Positions 53,294 to 61,959 of a DNA stretch of 64,000 nucleotides are shown one piece after another. The notes under the pieces are model-generated. The model was not told where the DNA came from. It was given only the letters and a program-made list of their open reading frames with translations, and searched no databases. The position numbers and the translations under genes are program-made. Location of the stretch: positions 362,707 to 426,706 of the forward strand of contig NZ_KV917380.1 of assembly GCF_002019765.1 (NCBI RefSeq). The letters run 5' to 3'. This DNA comes from Shouchella oshimensis. Lineage in GTDB: Bacteria; Bacillota; Bacilli; Bacillales; Bacillaceae_D. Numbering within the stretch: the first letter of the stretch is position 1; the number at the start of each line of letters is the position of its first letter.

Positions 53294-54313
53294 ATGAAAC
53301 AGATTTTCATTCCAGCTATACTTCTAATTGTTGTCATCCTTCTTATTCCTGCGGCAATGGTAAGTGTAAATGGTAGCAATCAAAGCGCTCAGGAACCATT
53401 TAAAATCGCGCCTTTAGAGAAGACAAGCCAAGCGAGTGAGCCTAGTGTACAATCAGAAGTTGTTAAACAAGAAGAGACAATTGACGTGTATCGCTCACAA
53501 AAGGAAGACGTAGAGACCGTTTCCTTAACGGAGTATGTAATAGGTGTCGTTGCCTCAGAGATGCCTGTAGAATACGAACTAGAGGCTTTAAAAGCTCAAT
53601 CATTAGCAGCTCAAACTTATTTGATGGCGCAGAAAAATGTGGCTGATGAAAGCCGCAACGTTCCTGAAGGTGCGCTTGTAACAGATACCGTAACGCATCA
53701 GGTGTATCAAAATAAAGAAGAATTGAAGAAGAAGTGGGGAGAAAATTTTGATGCTAACTGGGCAAAGGTGGAAAAAGCGGTTCTTGCGACGGCAGGAGAA
53801 GTGATTATCTATAACGAGCAACCTATCACCGCTGCTTTTTTTTCGACTAGTAATGGCTATACCGAGAATTCAGAGGATTATTGGGCGCAAGAAATTCCTT
53901 ATTTAAAAAGTGTAGAAAGTCCTTGGGATCAAGATTCTCCTCGGTTTGATGAAGAAATGACGCTGACAATAGATGAGTTTGAAGAGAAATTAGACGTAAC
54001 GTTAAAGGGTGACGGTTCAATTGGTGAAATTCAATCAAGAACAGAAGGTGGGCGAGTGGAGGTTGTTCAGATTGCAGATAAACAGTTTACTGGTCGGGAC
54101 ATTCGAGAAGCCTTAAACTTAGACTCATCTGATTTCTCTTGGTATATAAATGGAAATACTGTTGTCATTCAAACAAAAGGTTGGGGCCATGGAGTAGGAA
54201 TGAGTCAATTTGGTGCAAACGGAATGGCAAAAGAAGGGAAAACATATAAAGAGATTGTTTCACACTACTATTCAGGTGTATCCATTGAAACAATGGAACA
54301 GATAGAGGGATAG
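53294..54313 (+). CDS. spoIID: Stage II sporulation protein D
   Basis: Lytic transglycosylase acting in septal peptidoglycan removal and engulfment. The 339-residue protein has an N-terminal membrane anchor (6-26) and the SpoIID domain with SLTEYVIGVVASEMPVEYELEALKAQ (catalytic Glu in ASEMP), TNGYTE, and KGWGHGVGMSQFGANGMA near the C-terminus. Expected to be sigma-E-dependent, though I saw only a weak promoter match. GTAGGAGG precedes the ATG. Confidence 0.95.
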   Translation: MKQIFIPAILLIVVILLIPAAMVSVNGSNQSAQEPFKIAPLEKTSQASEPSVQSEVVKQEETIDVYRSQKEDVETVSLTEYVIGVVASEMPVEYELEALKAQSLAAQTYLMAQKNVADESRNVPEGALVTDTVTHQVYQNKEELKKKWGENFDANWAKVEKAVLATAGEVIIYNEQPITAAFFSTSNGYTENSEDYWAQEIPYLKSVESPWDQDSPRFDEEMTLTIDEFEEKLDVTLKGDGSIGEIQSRTEGGRVEVVQIADKQFTGRDIREALNLDSSDFSWYINGNTVVIQTKGWGHGVGMSQFGANGMAKEGKTYKEIVSHYYSGVSIETMEQIEG

Positions 54314-54317
54314 ATTC

Positions 54318-54359
54318 AAAAAGACTGGTTCTCTTAATGCAAGAGCCAGTCTTTTTTTT
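54318..54359 (+). terminator. Terminator after spoIID
   Basis: AAAAGACTGG-TCTC pairs with AAGA-CCAGTCTTTT, followed by T residues. Confidence 0.9.
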
Positions 54360-54440
54360 GATTGTTTAGCCTTGATAGACCCTTGCTATGAACGATTCTA
54401 CTGCTTCTATAAAATAAAAAAATATTTTTTTCGCATGCAT

Positions 54441-54470
54441 GTATATATTTCTATTAATTTGCTCAGAATG
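54441..54470 (+). promoter_or_regulatory. Possible sigma-F promoter for spoIIQ
   Basis: GTATA (54441-54445), 15 bases and GCTCAGAATG (54461-54470) resemble the sigma-F pattern GYWTA/GGnnAnAnTR with two mismatches. The resulting leader would be very short. Confidence 0.4.
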
Positions 54471-54490
54471 ATTGGCAGAGGTGATGAGAA

Positions 54491-55309
54491 ATGAAAGAAG
54501 AAAAAAATTCTTCAAACAAAATTCAAGATTTAATGCGTAAGCGTTGGGTGTTACCGAGTGTTTATCTTGCTGCTGCTGCTGGTCTTTTGAGTACGGTTTT
54601 ATTTCTTCAAAGCGGAGAAGATACAGAAAGAGAATTAGAGATTAGTGAAGGACCTGAACAAACAGAAGAGCCAACAGCTCCTGTAAACGTTGCGAATGAA
54701 TCCTTCCACCTACCTGTTGAAAATGAAACAGATTTTGATAGAGTAGGAATCTTCTATGATGCACAAGCAGAAGTAGAAGAGCAAGAGCAAGCTATTGTCT
54801 ATTTTAACAACATGTATGTAGAGAACAAAGGCGTTGATTTTGCAAGTAAGAATGGAGAAGCATTTCCTGTAATGGCTTCAATGAGCGGTGTTGTGACAAA
54901 AGCGATGAAAGATTCGTTATTAGGTTTTGTCGTAGAAGTTGATCATGGTGATGGCGTTGTCACACATTATTCTAGTCTTTCAGCTTTAGATGTGAAAGAA
55001 GGTAAAGAGGTTTCACAAGGTGATGTAATTGGTGAGGCAGGATCGAATTCATATAATCAAGAGGCTGGAATTCATGTTCACTTTGAAGTGCGTCATGATG
55101 GTGTAGCAGTGAATCCAACTGATGCAATGGAGAAATCAGTTGAAGATATAGCCGCTTTTGCTCCACAAGGTGAGAAGAAAGAAAAAGAAAAAGAGAACGA
55201 AAAAGAAGAAAACGAAAAGCCTGACGAGAACGAAAAGCCTGATGAAAATGAAAAGCCAGAAGAAAACAAGCCATCTAATGATGAAGAACTCGAAGGCGAA
55301 ACAGAATAA
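54491..55309 (+). CDS. spoIIQ: Stage II sporulation protein Q
   Basis: Forespore membrane protein that pairs with SpoIIIAH across the engulfment space. The 272-residue protein has one membrane helix (about 21-40) and a degenerate LytM/M23 domain (about 105-212). Asn112 replaces the first zinc-binding His of H-x3-D (D116 remains), while H195-V-H197 is intact, so it is probably inactive as a peptidase, as in B. subtilis. The C-terminus adds a low-complexity Lys/Glu stretch with near-perfect EKPDEN repeats (about 242-259). Confidence 0.92.
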   Translation: MKEEKNSSNKIQDLMRKRWVLPSVYLAAAAGLLSTVLFLQSGEDTERELEISEGPEQTEEPTAPVNVANESFHLPVENETDFDRVGIFYDAQAEVEEQEQAIVYFNNMYVENKGVDFASKNGEAFPVMASMSGVVTKAMKDSLLGFVVEVDHGDGVVTHYSSLSALDVKEGKEVSQGDVIGEAGSNSYNQEAGIHVHFEVRHDGVAVNPTDAMEKSVEDIAAFAPQGEKKEKEKENEKEENEKPDENEKPDENEKPEENKPSNDEELEGETE

Positions 55310-55431
55310 CAATTGAAAAAAGCAGAGCTCGTGCTAAATGGGCTATGCTTTTTTCTCATTTATAGGACTTGCGTTAAGGATATAGGTCAATCAGATTTTT
55401 TCGAAAAACAGATAAACTCTGTGAAAATGTG

Positions 55432-55460
55432 GTATATCATGCGCGACTTGCTAATACACT
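55432..55460 (+). promoter_or_regulatory. Sigma-E-type promoter for spoIIID
   Basis: GTATATC (55432-55438), 14 bases and AATACACT (55453-55460), the latter 7 of 8 against CATACANT. The spacing is exactly that of sigma-E promoters, and spoIIID is a known sigma-E gene in B. subtilis. Confidence 0.65.
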
Positions 55461-55498
55461 TTATCAATCACCTTAACAGAAATAGGGAGGCGAGTCGT

Positions 55499-55774
55499 GT
55501 GCACGATTACATCAAAGAGCGAACCATCAAGATAGGGAAGTACATTATTGAGACGAAAAAGACTGTTCGTACGATTGCGAAAGAATTTGGAGTCTCAAAA
55601 AGTACTGTACACAAGGATCTCACAGAACGTTTACCTGAGATTAATCCAGAGCTTGCTAACGACGTGAAAGAGATTCTTGAGTATCACAAGTCGATTCGCC
55701 ATTTAAGAGGTGGTGAAGCGACAAAAGTAAAGTATCGTAAAGTCGAACAACCAGCTGTCAAGACTCAGAGATAA
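55499..55774 (+). CDS. spoIIID: Sporulation transcriptional regulator SpoIIID
   Basis: DNA-binding regulator of mother-cell genes, 91 residues. It starts at GTG 55499 (MHDYIKERTIKIGKYI), set by GGGAGG at 55485-55490 and identical to the family start. The helix-turn-helix is KTVRTIAKEFGVSKSTVHKD (about 21-40), with the basic C-terminal tail after SIRHLRGGEATK. It precedes mbl, as in B. subtilis. Confidence 0.96.
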   Translation: MHDYIKERTIKIGKYIIETKKTVRTIAKEFGVSKSTVHKDLTERLPEINPELANDVKEILEYHKSIRHLRGGEATKVKYRKVEQPAVKTQR

Positions 55775-55937
55775 ATATTTCGACAAGATGAGTCGTTTCT
55801 CCCTAATTTGTGTTACTATTTATAATAGGTAAAAAGTGCGTCTTTAAATAGAGAATCAGGTATACATTACATAAGAATCGGTTGTTTTGCGCACATCACC
55901 ATATAAGTTGTAACGAGAAAGAAGGGGGAACAAAGTC

Positions 55938-56942
55938 ATGCTAGGTCGTGATATTGGAATTGATTTAGGAACAGCGAATGTATTAATTTATGTTAAAGGT
56001 CGAGGGATTGTACTAGATGAACCGTCAGTGGTAGCCCTTGATACGACGACAAAACGAGTGTTGGCTGTAGGAGAAGAAGCCTTTCGCATGGTTGGACGTA
56101 CACCTGGAAATATCGTAGCTATTCGTCCAATGAAGGACGGTGTCATTGCAAACTTTGAGATGACAGAGTCGATGTTAAAACATTTCTTAAACAAGATCAA
56201 TGTGAAAGGTTTATTCTCTAAACCTCGGATTTTAGTTTGCTGTCCGACTAATATTACATCAGTAGAGCAGAAAGCGATACGCGAAGCTGTTGAGAAGACT
56301 GGTAGCAAAAACATCTATTTGGAAGAAGAACCGAAAGTTGCAGCCATTGGAGCAGGAATGGACATTTTTCAACCTAGTGGAAATATGGTCGTTGACATTG
56401 GCGGTGGTACGACAGACATCGCTGTTCTATCTATGGGTGATGTTGTTACAGCCTCTTCCATTAAAGTAGCAGGTGACCGATTTGATTCTGATATCCTATC
56501 TTACATAAAAAAAGAGTACAAGCTTCTTATAGGTGAACGAACGGCTGAGGAAATCAAGAAACAAGTTGCAACAGTATTTCCAGGAGCGAGAAATGAGCAA
56601 ATGGATATTCGGGGGCGTGATATGGTGTCAGGTTTGCCACGAAACATCACCATTCGTTCTGAAGAAATCGAAAAAGCGCTTGTAGAATCAGTCGACTACA
56701 TTGTACAAGCAGCAAAACATGTTTTAGAACAAACCCCTCCTGAGCTGTCAGCAGATATTATTGATCGCGGTGTTATGCTTACTGGTGGAGGAGCATATTT
56801 GCATGGAATTGATACGTTGTTAGCAGAGGAATTAAAAATCCCCGTTTTAATTGCAGAAGAGCCAATGCACTGTGTGGCTACAGGTACGGGTATCTTACTT
56901 GAAAATCTTGATCGCATGTCAAACAAAAAGGTTTATATTTAA
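55938..56942 (+). CDS. mbl: MreB-like cell-shape protein Mbl
   Basis: Bacterial actin that guides cell wall synthesis along the cylinder. The 334-residue protein has the phosphate-1 motif DIGIDLGTANVLIY, phosphate-2 VVDIGGGTTDIAV and adenosine motif LTGGGAYLHG. Position after spoIIID and before flhO identifies it as Mbl rather than MreB. GAAGGGGGAAC precedes the ATG. Confidence 0.95.
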   Translation: MLGRDIGIDLGTANVLIYVKGRGIVLDEPSVVALDTTTKRVLAVGEEAFRMVGRTPGNIVAIRPMKDGVIANFEMTESMLKHFLNKINVKGLFSKPRILVCCPTNITSVEQKAIREAVEKTGSKNIYLEEEPKVAAIGAGMDIFQPSGNMVVDIGGGTTDIAVLSMGDVVTASSIKVAGDRFDSDILSYIKKEYKLLIGERTAEEIKKQVATVFPGARNEQMDIRGRDMVSGLPRNITIRSEEIEKALVESVDYIVQAAKHVLEQTPPELSADIIDRGVMLTGGGAYLHGIDTLLAEELKIPVLIAEEPMHCVATGTGILLENLDRMSNKKVYI

Positions 56943-56953
56943 GGAGGTAGCTC

Positions 56954-57741
56954 ATGTTAAAAGGGTTTTATACTGCAACGAGTGGTATGCTTTCGATGAT
57001 CGTCAAGACCAGTTAACGAACAATTTGGCTAACTCCAATACACCTGGTTTTAAAGCCGATCAGTCGGTAACACGTTCGTTTCCAACGATGCTAATGCAGG
57101 CGAATAATGCTTATCAATCGCCTAATAGACAAGTTGTCGGTGAATTGCCTACTGCAGTTTATTTGCAAGAACATTTGATGAACGCTCAACAAGGCGATAT
57201 TCAACAGACTGGACAAGCTACAGATCTAGCTTTGGTGCAAGGTGGAGCAACTGATGGCGCAGCTGTTTTTTTTGCGGTTGAAACAGAAAATGGTATCCGT
57301 TATACACGGAACGGTAATTTCCAAGTTGATTTGAATGGGAATCTTGTTACGGCTAGTGGCGGAAGGGTATTAGGAACCGACGGCAATCCTCTGCAAGTAG
57401 GAAATGAATCCTTTACGATTCAGCCTTCAGGTATTGTAGTAGTAGATGGAGAAGAAATTGGCTCTCTTGAAGTTGTCGTCGCTGACGATGTAAATGACCT
57501 CATAAAAGAGGGGAACGGATACGTACGTAATGATCAAACCGATATGCAATCCGCTTATAATGTTGATACCGTAACGTTTTCAGTGCAACAATATGCATTA
57601 GAAAACAGCAATGTCGATGTGACAAGTACGATGAATGAGATGTTACAAGCTTATCGATTATTTGAGGCCAATCAAAAGGTTATTCAAGCGTATGATCAAA
57701 GCTTAGAAAAAACAGTGAATGAAGTTGGGCGAATTAACTAA
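56954..57741 (+). pseudogene. flhO: Flagellar hook-basal body protein FlhO, frameshifted
   Basis: The expected start, ATG 56954 behind AAGGAGG, encodes MLKGFYTATSGMLS and then hits TAA at 57014 after 20 codons. The rest of the protein (RQDQLTNNLANSNTPGFKAD onward, to the final flagellar C-terminal domain with NSNVDVTSTMNEM) is open in the -1 frame up to 57741. The frame changes between 56996 and 57000, so one to four bases of the usual QQRR segment seem lost. No classical slippery heptamer is seen there. It is either a real mutation or a sequencing error. FlhO is a FlgG-like rod protein; flhP follows intact. Confidence 0.8.
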
Positions 57742-57755
57742 GGAGGGATAGAACG

Positions 57756-58535
57756 TTGATATCCGGATATAGCTCCGCGGCAACGCTTCAGCAGTTACAG
57801 AGAAAGCTAGAGACGCTGTCAAACAATATTGCAAATTCAAATACCGTTGGGTTCAAAAGTCGTTCTGTTTCTTTTTCGGATGTGCTTTCATCAGAATATA
57901 CCAATCAACCTAATGAAAACCGTTTAACACCTCATGGATTAAGGGTGGGAACAGGAGCGAGAGCATCTCTTACTTCTCTTTCTGCAGCACAAGGGGATGT
58001 GAAAGAAACGGATCGAGCTCTCGACTTTGCTTTGACGGAGCCTTCTCTTTTCTTTACAATAGCAACAAACGATGGTCAGCGTTTAACGAGAGACGGAACG
58101 TTTTATTTCTCTGAGACAGCAGGAGGAGAACTATCGCTCGTAACGAATAGTGGAGAAACACTTCTTAATGAAAATGGTGCACCTATACGTTTACCTGCTT
58201 CCACGATTTCATTAAGACTTGAGCAGGCTGGATTGATTGCAGAACTTGCTGACGGACAAGAACAAGTCATCCCTACATTTGGGTTAACACAGATTGGCCG
58301 ACCTCAAGCTTTGGAAGCTGTAGGGGAAAATCAATATGTTTACCTTCAAGAGGATGCTATTTTTGGACAAGCCCAAGCAAATCAAGTAAAACAAAGGGCG
58401 CTTGAGCAATCGAATGTGGATTTAAGTCAAGAAATGACTGAACTTATTTCCACACAAAGGCAAATCCAGCTACAAGCAAGAGCGTTTTCATTTTCCGATG
58501 ACATGGCTGGCCTCGTAAACAATATTAGGCGTTAA
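57756..58535 (+). CDS. flhP: Flagellar hook-basal body protein FlhP
   Basis: A 259-residue FlgG/FlgF-type rod protein. N-terminal flagellar rod motif LETLSNNIANSNTVGFKSR (about 17-35), central domain, and C-terminal ALEQSNVDLSQEMTELISTQR. The start is TTG 57756 with AGGAGGG at 57740-57746. It lies 14 bases after the flhO stop and should be in one operon with it. Confidence 0.92.
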   Translation: MISGYSSAATLQQLQRKLETLSNNIANSNTVGFKSRSVSFSDVLSSEYTNQPNENRLTPHGLRVGTGARASLTSLSAAQGDVKETDRALDFALTEPSLFFTIATNDGQRLTRDGTFYFSETAGGELSLVTNSGETLLNENGAPIRLPASTISLRLEQAGLIAELADGQEQVIPTFGLTQIGRPQALEAVGENQYVYLQEDAIFGQAQANQVKQRALEQSNVDLSQEMTELISTQRQIQLQARAFSFSDDMAGLVNNIRR

Positions 58536-58555
58536 AGCGAGGGGGAGGTGCGGAC

Positions 58556-59161
58556 TTGAGTGATAGAAGCAACGACACTTCGGATAAAGAAATAGAAGGG
58601 TCCTCGATGCAGAAAGAAACAAATGAGTCTGAAACGAAGTCTAATCATGATTCTTCTTCAGATTCAATGCTCGAGAAGAGTGACCAAGAGCAACTTGCCA
58701 ATCCTGAGACGTTAGAGAAAGAAAATGTCCAAGAACCAGTGCAAGATCATGACGATCATGATCAAGAAGAAGGGGATCATGCAGAGGGAGAAAATCCTGA
58801 ACAGGTTCTTTTACATGAGGAAAGTGAAGAGAACACGGTTGAATCAGAAAAAGAGGTGACCGATGAAAAATCTGTCGGTGCTGCTCCTGTTCACAACCAA
58901 GAGTCAATGACGAGAGAAGAAAGAAAGCGAAAACAACAAGAGGAAGAGAATGCCTCTCGTGAAGACGAACCAGTTAAACGAGGTCGTATAAGGCTTATTC
59001 CAATATGGGTAAGAATTATTCTTGTAACTGTATTGGCGGGCGCTGCACTCATAATGGGGTTAGTAATCGGTTTTTCGGTTATTGGTGGCGAAGACAATAC
59101 ATGGGAAGTATTAAAACCAGAGCTGTGGTACAACATTATTGATACCATAAGAGGTCAATGA
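58556..59161 (+). CDS. EpuA-like membrane protein (often annotated RNA polymerase subunit beta)
   Basis: A 201-residue protein in two parts: a hydrophilic, highly acidic low-complexity region (1-140, rich in Glu, Ser, Asp) and a short C-terminal module with basic RIRLIPIWVRI, one membrane helix (about 151-176) and DNTWEVLKPELWYNIIDTI. The C-terminal module matches the EpuA family. Its common label as DNA-directed RNA polymerase subunit beta is not supported by anything visible. TTG 58556 is the start, behind GGGGGAGGTG. A terminator follows. Confidence 0.75.
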   Translation: MSDRSNDTSDKEIEGSSMQKETNESETKSNHDSSSDSMLEKSDQEQLANPETLEKENVQEPVQDHDDHDQEEGDHAEGENPEQVLLHEESEENTVESEKEVTDEKSVGAAPVHNQESMTREERKRKQQEEENASREDEPVKRGRIRLIPIWVRIILVTVLAGAALIMGLVIGFSVIGGEDNTWEVLKPELWYNIIDTIRGQ

Positions 59162-59162
59162 T

Positions 59163-59206
59163 AAAGACACGGAAAGGATGAAGAAAAATCCTTCCGTGTC
59201 TTTTTT
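59163..59206 (+). terminator. Terminator after EpuA-like gene
   Basis: AAAGACACGGAAGGAT-type stem pairs with ATCCTTCCGTGTCTTT, followed by T residues. Confidence 0.92.
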
Positions 59207-59273
59207 GGTTCGTTTAGTTCTCGTTGATACACTTTGACATGTTAACTTGTCCTCTTCTTAAATAGAGGAACCA

Positions 59274-59303
59274 TGTATGATTTTACACTAGTCTCACATA
59301 CTA
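59274..59303 (+). promoter_or_regulatory. Sigma-G-type promoter for the germinant receptor operon
   Basis: TGTATG (59274-59279), 17 bases and CATACTA (59297-59303), a perfect sigma-G -10. Germinant receptor operons are forespore genes in Bacillus. Confidence 0.7.
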
Positions 59304-59330
59304 GAAAAAAATGTGGAGGGATAGGAATCA

Positions 59331-60845
59331 ATGGTTTTTTCAAATAAAAAATCGCCAAACCAACCAAAAAAGCATGTTGCTTCCTATCAAACCATTGAAG
59401 AAGTTTTGACCCATGCAAGCCAGTCTGATGATTTTATAACAAGGGAAGAATGGCAAGTTGCAAAACAAAAACTAACGATGTTTTATTTTGAATCCATGAT
59501 TGATATGCAAAAGCTACCTTCCCATGTTTTGCATCCTATCAGTAAGCTGACGCACTATACATTCGAACAACTGAAAGAACGGTTGTTTACAACTGAAATG
59601 AAGCGGTGTAATACGGCGTTAGAAGCGGATGAGGGGCTTTTAAAAGGCTCCATTCTATTGCTTGTTGAAGAAAGCAGGAAAACGAGTTATCTGTTAGTGG
59701 ATTTGTCTCATCAAGAGGATCGTGAAGTAACGGTACCAGAAATTGAGTTCAGTGTTTTTGGCTCGAAAGAATCATTTATTGAAACAGTTGAAGTCAATAT
59801 TAATTTATTAAGACGTCGAATTCCTTCCTCAGATTTATACATGAAAAAATATACGGTAGGCAGTCATTCAAAAACAGATGTATACGTCGTTTACTGTCAA
59901 TCCATTGCGAATGAGGAAAATGTGGCAACGGTTCAAAAGCGCATGAGTGAGTTAGACATTGATCAAATACAAGACGCTTCCATGCTTCTACAAGTGATTG
60001 AAGACACACGATCAATCTTTCCACAGATCATAGATACGGAACGACCTGACCGATCGGCAGGGGCATTATTAGAAGGGAAAATTGTCATCTTAACAAATGG
60101 TTCACCGCAAGCCCTTATTACACCTGTAACGGCATTTCAATTTATTTCCGCTTTTGAAGATTATCTTCTCTCTTGGCAAACGGCCTCTGCTTTACGCTTA
60201 GTACGTATTATGGCGGTGTTCTTTTCTATCTTTGCAACGCCTCTGTATGTAGCGATATTAACGTATCATCCAGAAATCATTCCACAAGATTTATTTTCAA
60301 GTCTAGTTGTTTCAAGAACGGCGGTCCCATTTCCACCCATTATGGAGGCGCTTTTTTTAGAAATAACGATTGAATTACTAAGAGAAGCTGGAGCGCGCCT
60401 TCCAACGAAGGTTGGTCAAACCATTGGTATCGTTGGGGGGATTGTCATTGGAACAGCTGCTGTTGAAGCAGGTTTAACGAGTAATGTTTTGCTCATTATT
60501 GTGTCATTGGCTGCATTAGCGTCTTTTACGATTCCAGTTTACCGGATGGGGACAACCATTCGTTTTGTTCGATTTCCATTTATCATTGCCGCTCAAGCAT
60601 GGGGATTAATTGCAATAGCACTTGTTTCAATTATTTGTATGAGCCATCTATTATCACTGACTTCATTAGGTAGACCTTATATGGCACCGATTTATCCTTT
60701 TTCCTTCACAGATATGAAAGACTCTCTATTACGGTTGCCCCAATCGATGCAAGGAACTCGACCACGATTTCTACAAACGAAGAGAAAGAAGCGGCCGTTT
60801 AATAGACATTCTAAGCCGAAAAAAGATATTGACGACGGTTATTAG
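59331..60845 (+). CDS. Spore germinant receptor, A subunit
   Basis: A 504-residue GerA-family protein of the spore inner membrane. A soluble N-terminal domain (about 1-240) is followed by four to five membrane helices (about 275-440) with the conserved PERPDRSAGALLEGK-like DRSAGALLEG, then a basic C-terminal tail (KRKKRPFNRHSKPKK). Receptors respond to amino acids or sugars; the ligand cannot be read from sequence. It overlaps the upstream frame of the B subunit gene and has a sigma-G promoter. Confidence 0.92.
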   Translation: MVFSNKKSPNQPKKHVASYQTIEEVLTHASQSDDFITREEWQVAKQKLTMFYFESMIDMQKLPSHVLHPISKLTHYTFEQLKERLFTTEMKRCNTALEADEGLLKGSILLLVEESRKTSYLLVDLSHQEDREVTVPEIEFSVFGSKESFIETVEVNINLLRRRIPSSDLYMKKYTVGSHSKTDVYVVYCQSIANEENVATVQKRMSELDIDQIQDASMLLQVIEDTRSIFPQIIDTERPDRSAGALLEGKIVILTNGSPQALITPVTAFQFISAFEDYLLSWQTASALRLVRIMAVFFSIFATPLYVAILTYHPEIIPQDLFSSLVVSRTAVPFPPIMEALFLEITIELLREAGARLPTKVGQTIGIVGGIVIGTAAVEAGLTSNVLLIIVSLAALASFTIPVYRMGTTIRFVRFPFIIAAQAWGLIAIALVSIICMSHLLSLTSLGRPYMAPIYPFSFTDMKDSLLRLPQSMQGTRPRFLQTKRKKRPFNRHSKPKKDIDDGY

Positions 60846-60861
60846 AAAAAGGAGCATTGCA

Positions 60862-61959
60862 ATGGCACAAACGCCCCCTAATCATCTACAAGTTCCTGCT
60901 TATATGGCTTTCTTCCTCGTACATGGCGCGCAATTTGGAGTAGGAGTATTAGGTTTTTCACGCTATATCGCTGAAATAGCAGGTTACCAATCTTGGCTTG
61001 CAGTAATCATTGCAGGTGCAGCCAACCAACTTATTATTTGGATGATATTTAAGACAATTAAACGAACCCAACAGCCTGATCTTTATATGGTCAACAAGAC
61101 TTTATTTGGAAAATGGCTAGGTAGCATGATGACGATTCTATTTAGCCTTTATTTTGCCACTCTAGCTGTTGTTGTTTTACGCACCTATATCGAGATCGTC
61201 CAAGTGTGGATCTACATAGAGCTAGCTACGTGGTCAATCGCTCTCGCCTTTTTACTTGTTGCTTATTATGCAATTATAAAGGGGTTTCGTGTTATAGCAG
61301 GATTGACCTTTTTATTTTCGTTTCTTCCTTTGCTGTTAACACCTACTATTGCGCCAGTTCTTGAATACGCCGAATGGTATCATCTGTATCCGATGATGAC
61401 GACGTCGTTTATTGATATTCTTAAAGCTAGTTTCATCTTAACATTAAGTTTTGCGGGAGCAGAGCTGATTTTTGTTTATTATCCTTTCTTACAAGACAAG
61501 GAGAAAGCACAGCAGTATGCCCATCTAGGTAGTTTAGCAACGACTATTGCCTATTTAGTGATAACGTTTTTAACCTTTATTTACTATAGCGCTGAGCAGT
61601 TGAAGCTGACAATTTGGCCGACTTTAAGCGCATGGAAAATTGCTTCCTTTGTTTTTATTGAACGCGTTGAATACATCGGGATAGCCATATGGTTACTTGT
61701 TATTTTTCCAAATATCATCTTAACAATTTGGGCGTCTAGTCGTCTTCTAAAGCTTCAGTTTCGTATAACACATAGAAAGACGGTATTCTTCTTACTCCTT
61801 TTAGTGTTTATAGCAACCATTCAATTTACGACTCGTGATGCGATTAATATGTTAAATGAAAGTATTAATTATATTGGACCAGTATTCATTTTCGGCTTTA
61901 TTCCATTCCTTTTAGTTGTAAGCTTCATACGGAAAAAGAAAGGAGGAGAATCAGCATGA
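60862..61959 (+). CDS. Spore germinant receptor, B subunit
   Basis: A 365-residue GerB-type permease of the amino acid/polyamine/organocation superfamily with about ten membrane helices. It probably binds the germinant. ATG 60862 (MAQTPPNHLQVPAYMAF), seven bases after AAAAAGGAG, is preferred to an upstream start at 60829 inside the A gene. It overlaps the C gene by 4 bases. Confidence 0.9.
   Translation: MAQTPPNHLQVPAYMAFFLVHGAQFGVGVLGFSRYIAEIAGYQSWLAVIIAGAANQLIIWMIFKTIKRTQQPDLYMVNKTLFGKWLGSMMTILFSLYFATLAVVVLRTYIEIVQVWIYIELATWSIALAFLLVAYYAIIKGFRVIAGLTFLFSFLPLLLTPTIAPVLEYAEWYHLYPMMTTSFIDILKASFILTLSFAGAELIFVYYPFLQDKEKAQQYAHLGSLATTIAYLVITFLTFIYYSAEQLKLTIWPTLSAWKIASFVFIERVEYIGIAIWLLVIFPNIILTIWASSRLLKLQFRITHRKTVFFLLLLVFIATIQFTTRDAINMLNESINYIGPVFIFGFIPFLLVVSFIRKKKGGESA

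Noticed and set aside
55093-55359. Minus-strand ORF of Ser/Phe-rich repeats opposite the spoIIQ tail
   Set aside because: It is the antisense reading of the Lys/Glu repeat tail of spoIIQ, with no ribosome-binding site.
56954-57016. Programmed -1 frameshift in flhO
   Set aside because: No X XXY YYZ slippery heptamer or downstream stimulatory hairpin stands at the junction; a small deletion or sequence error is simpler.
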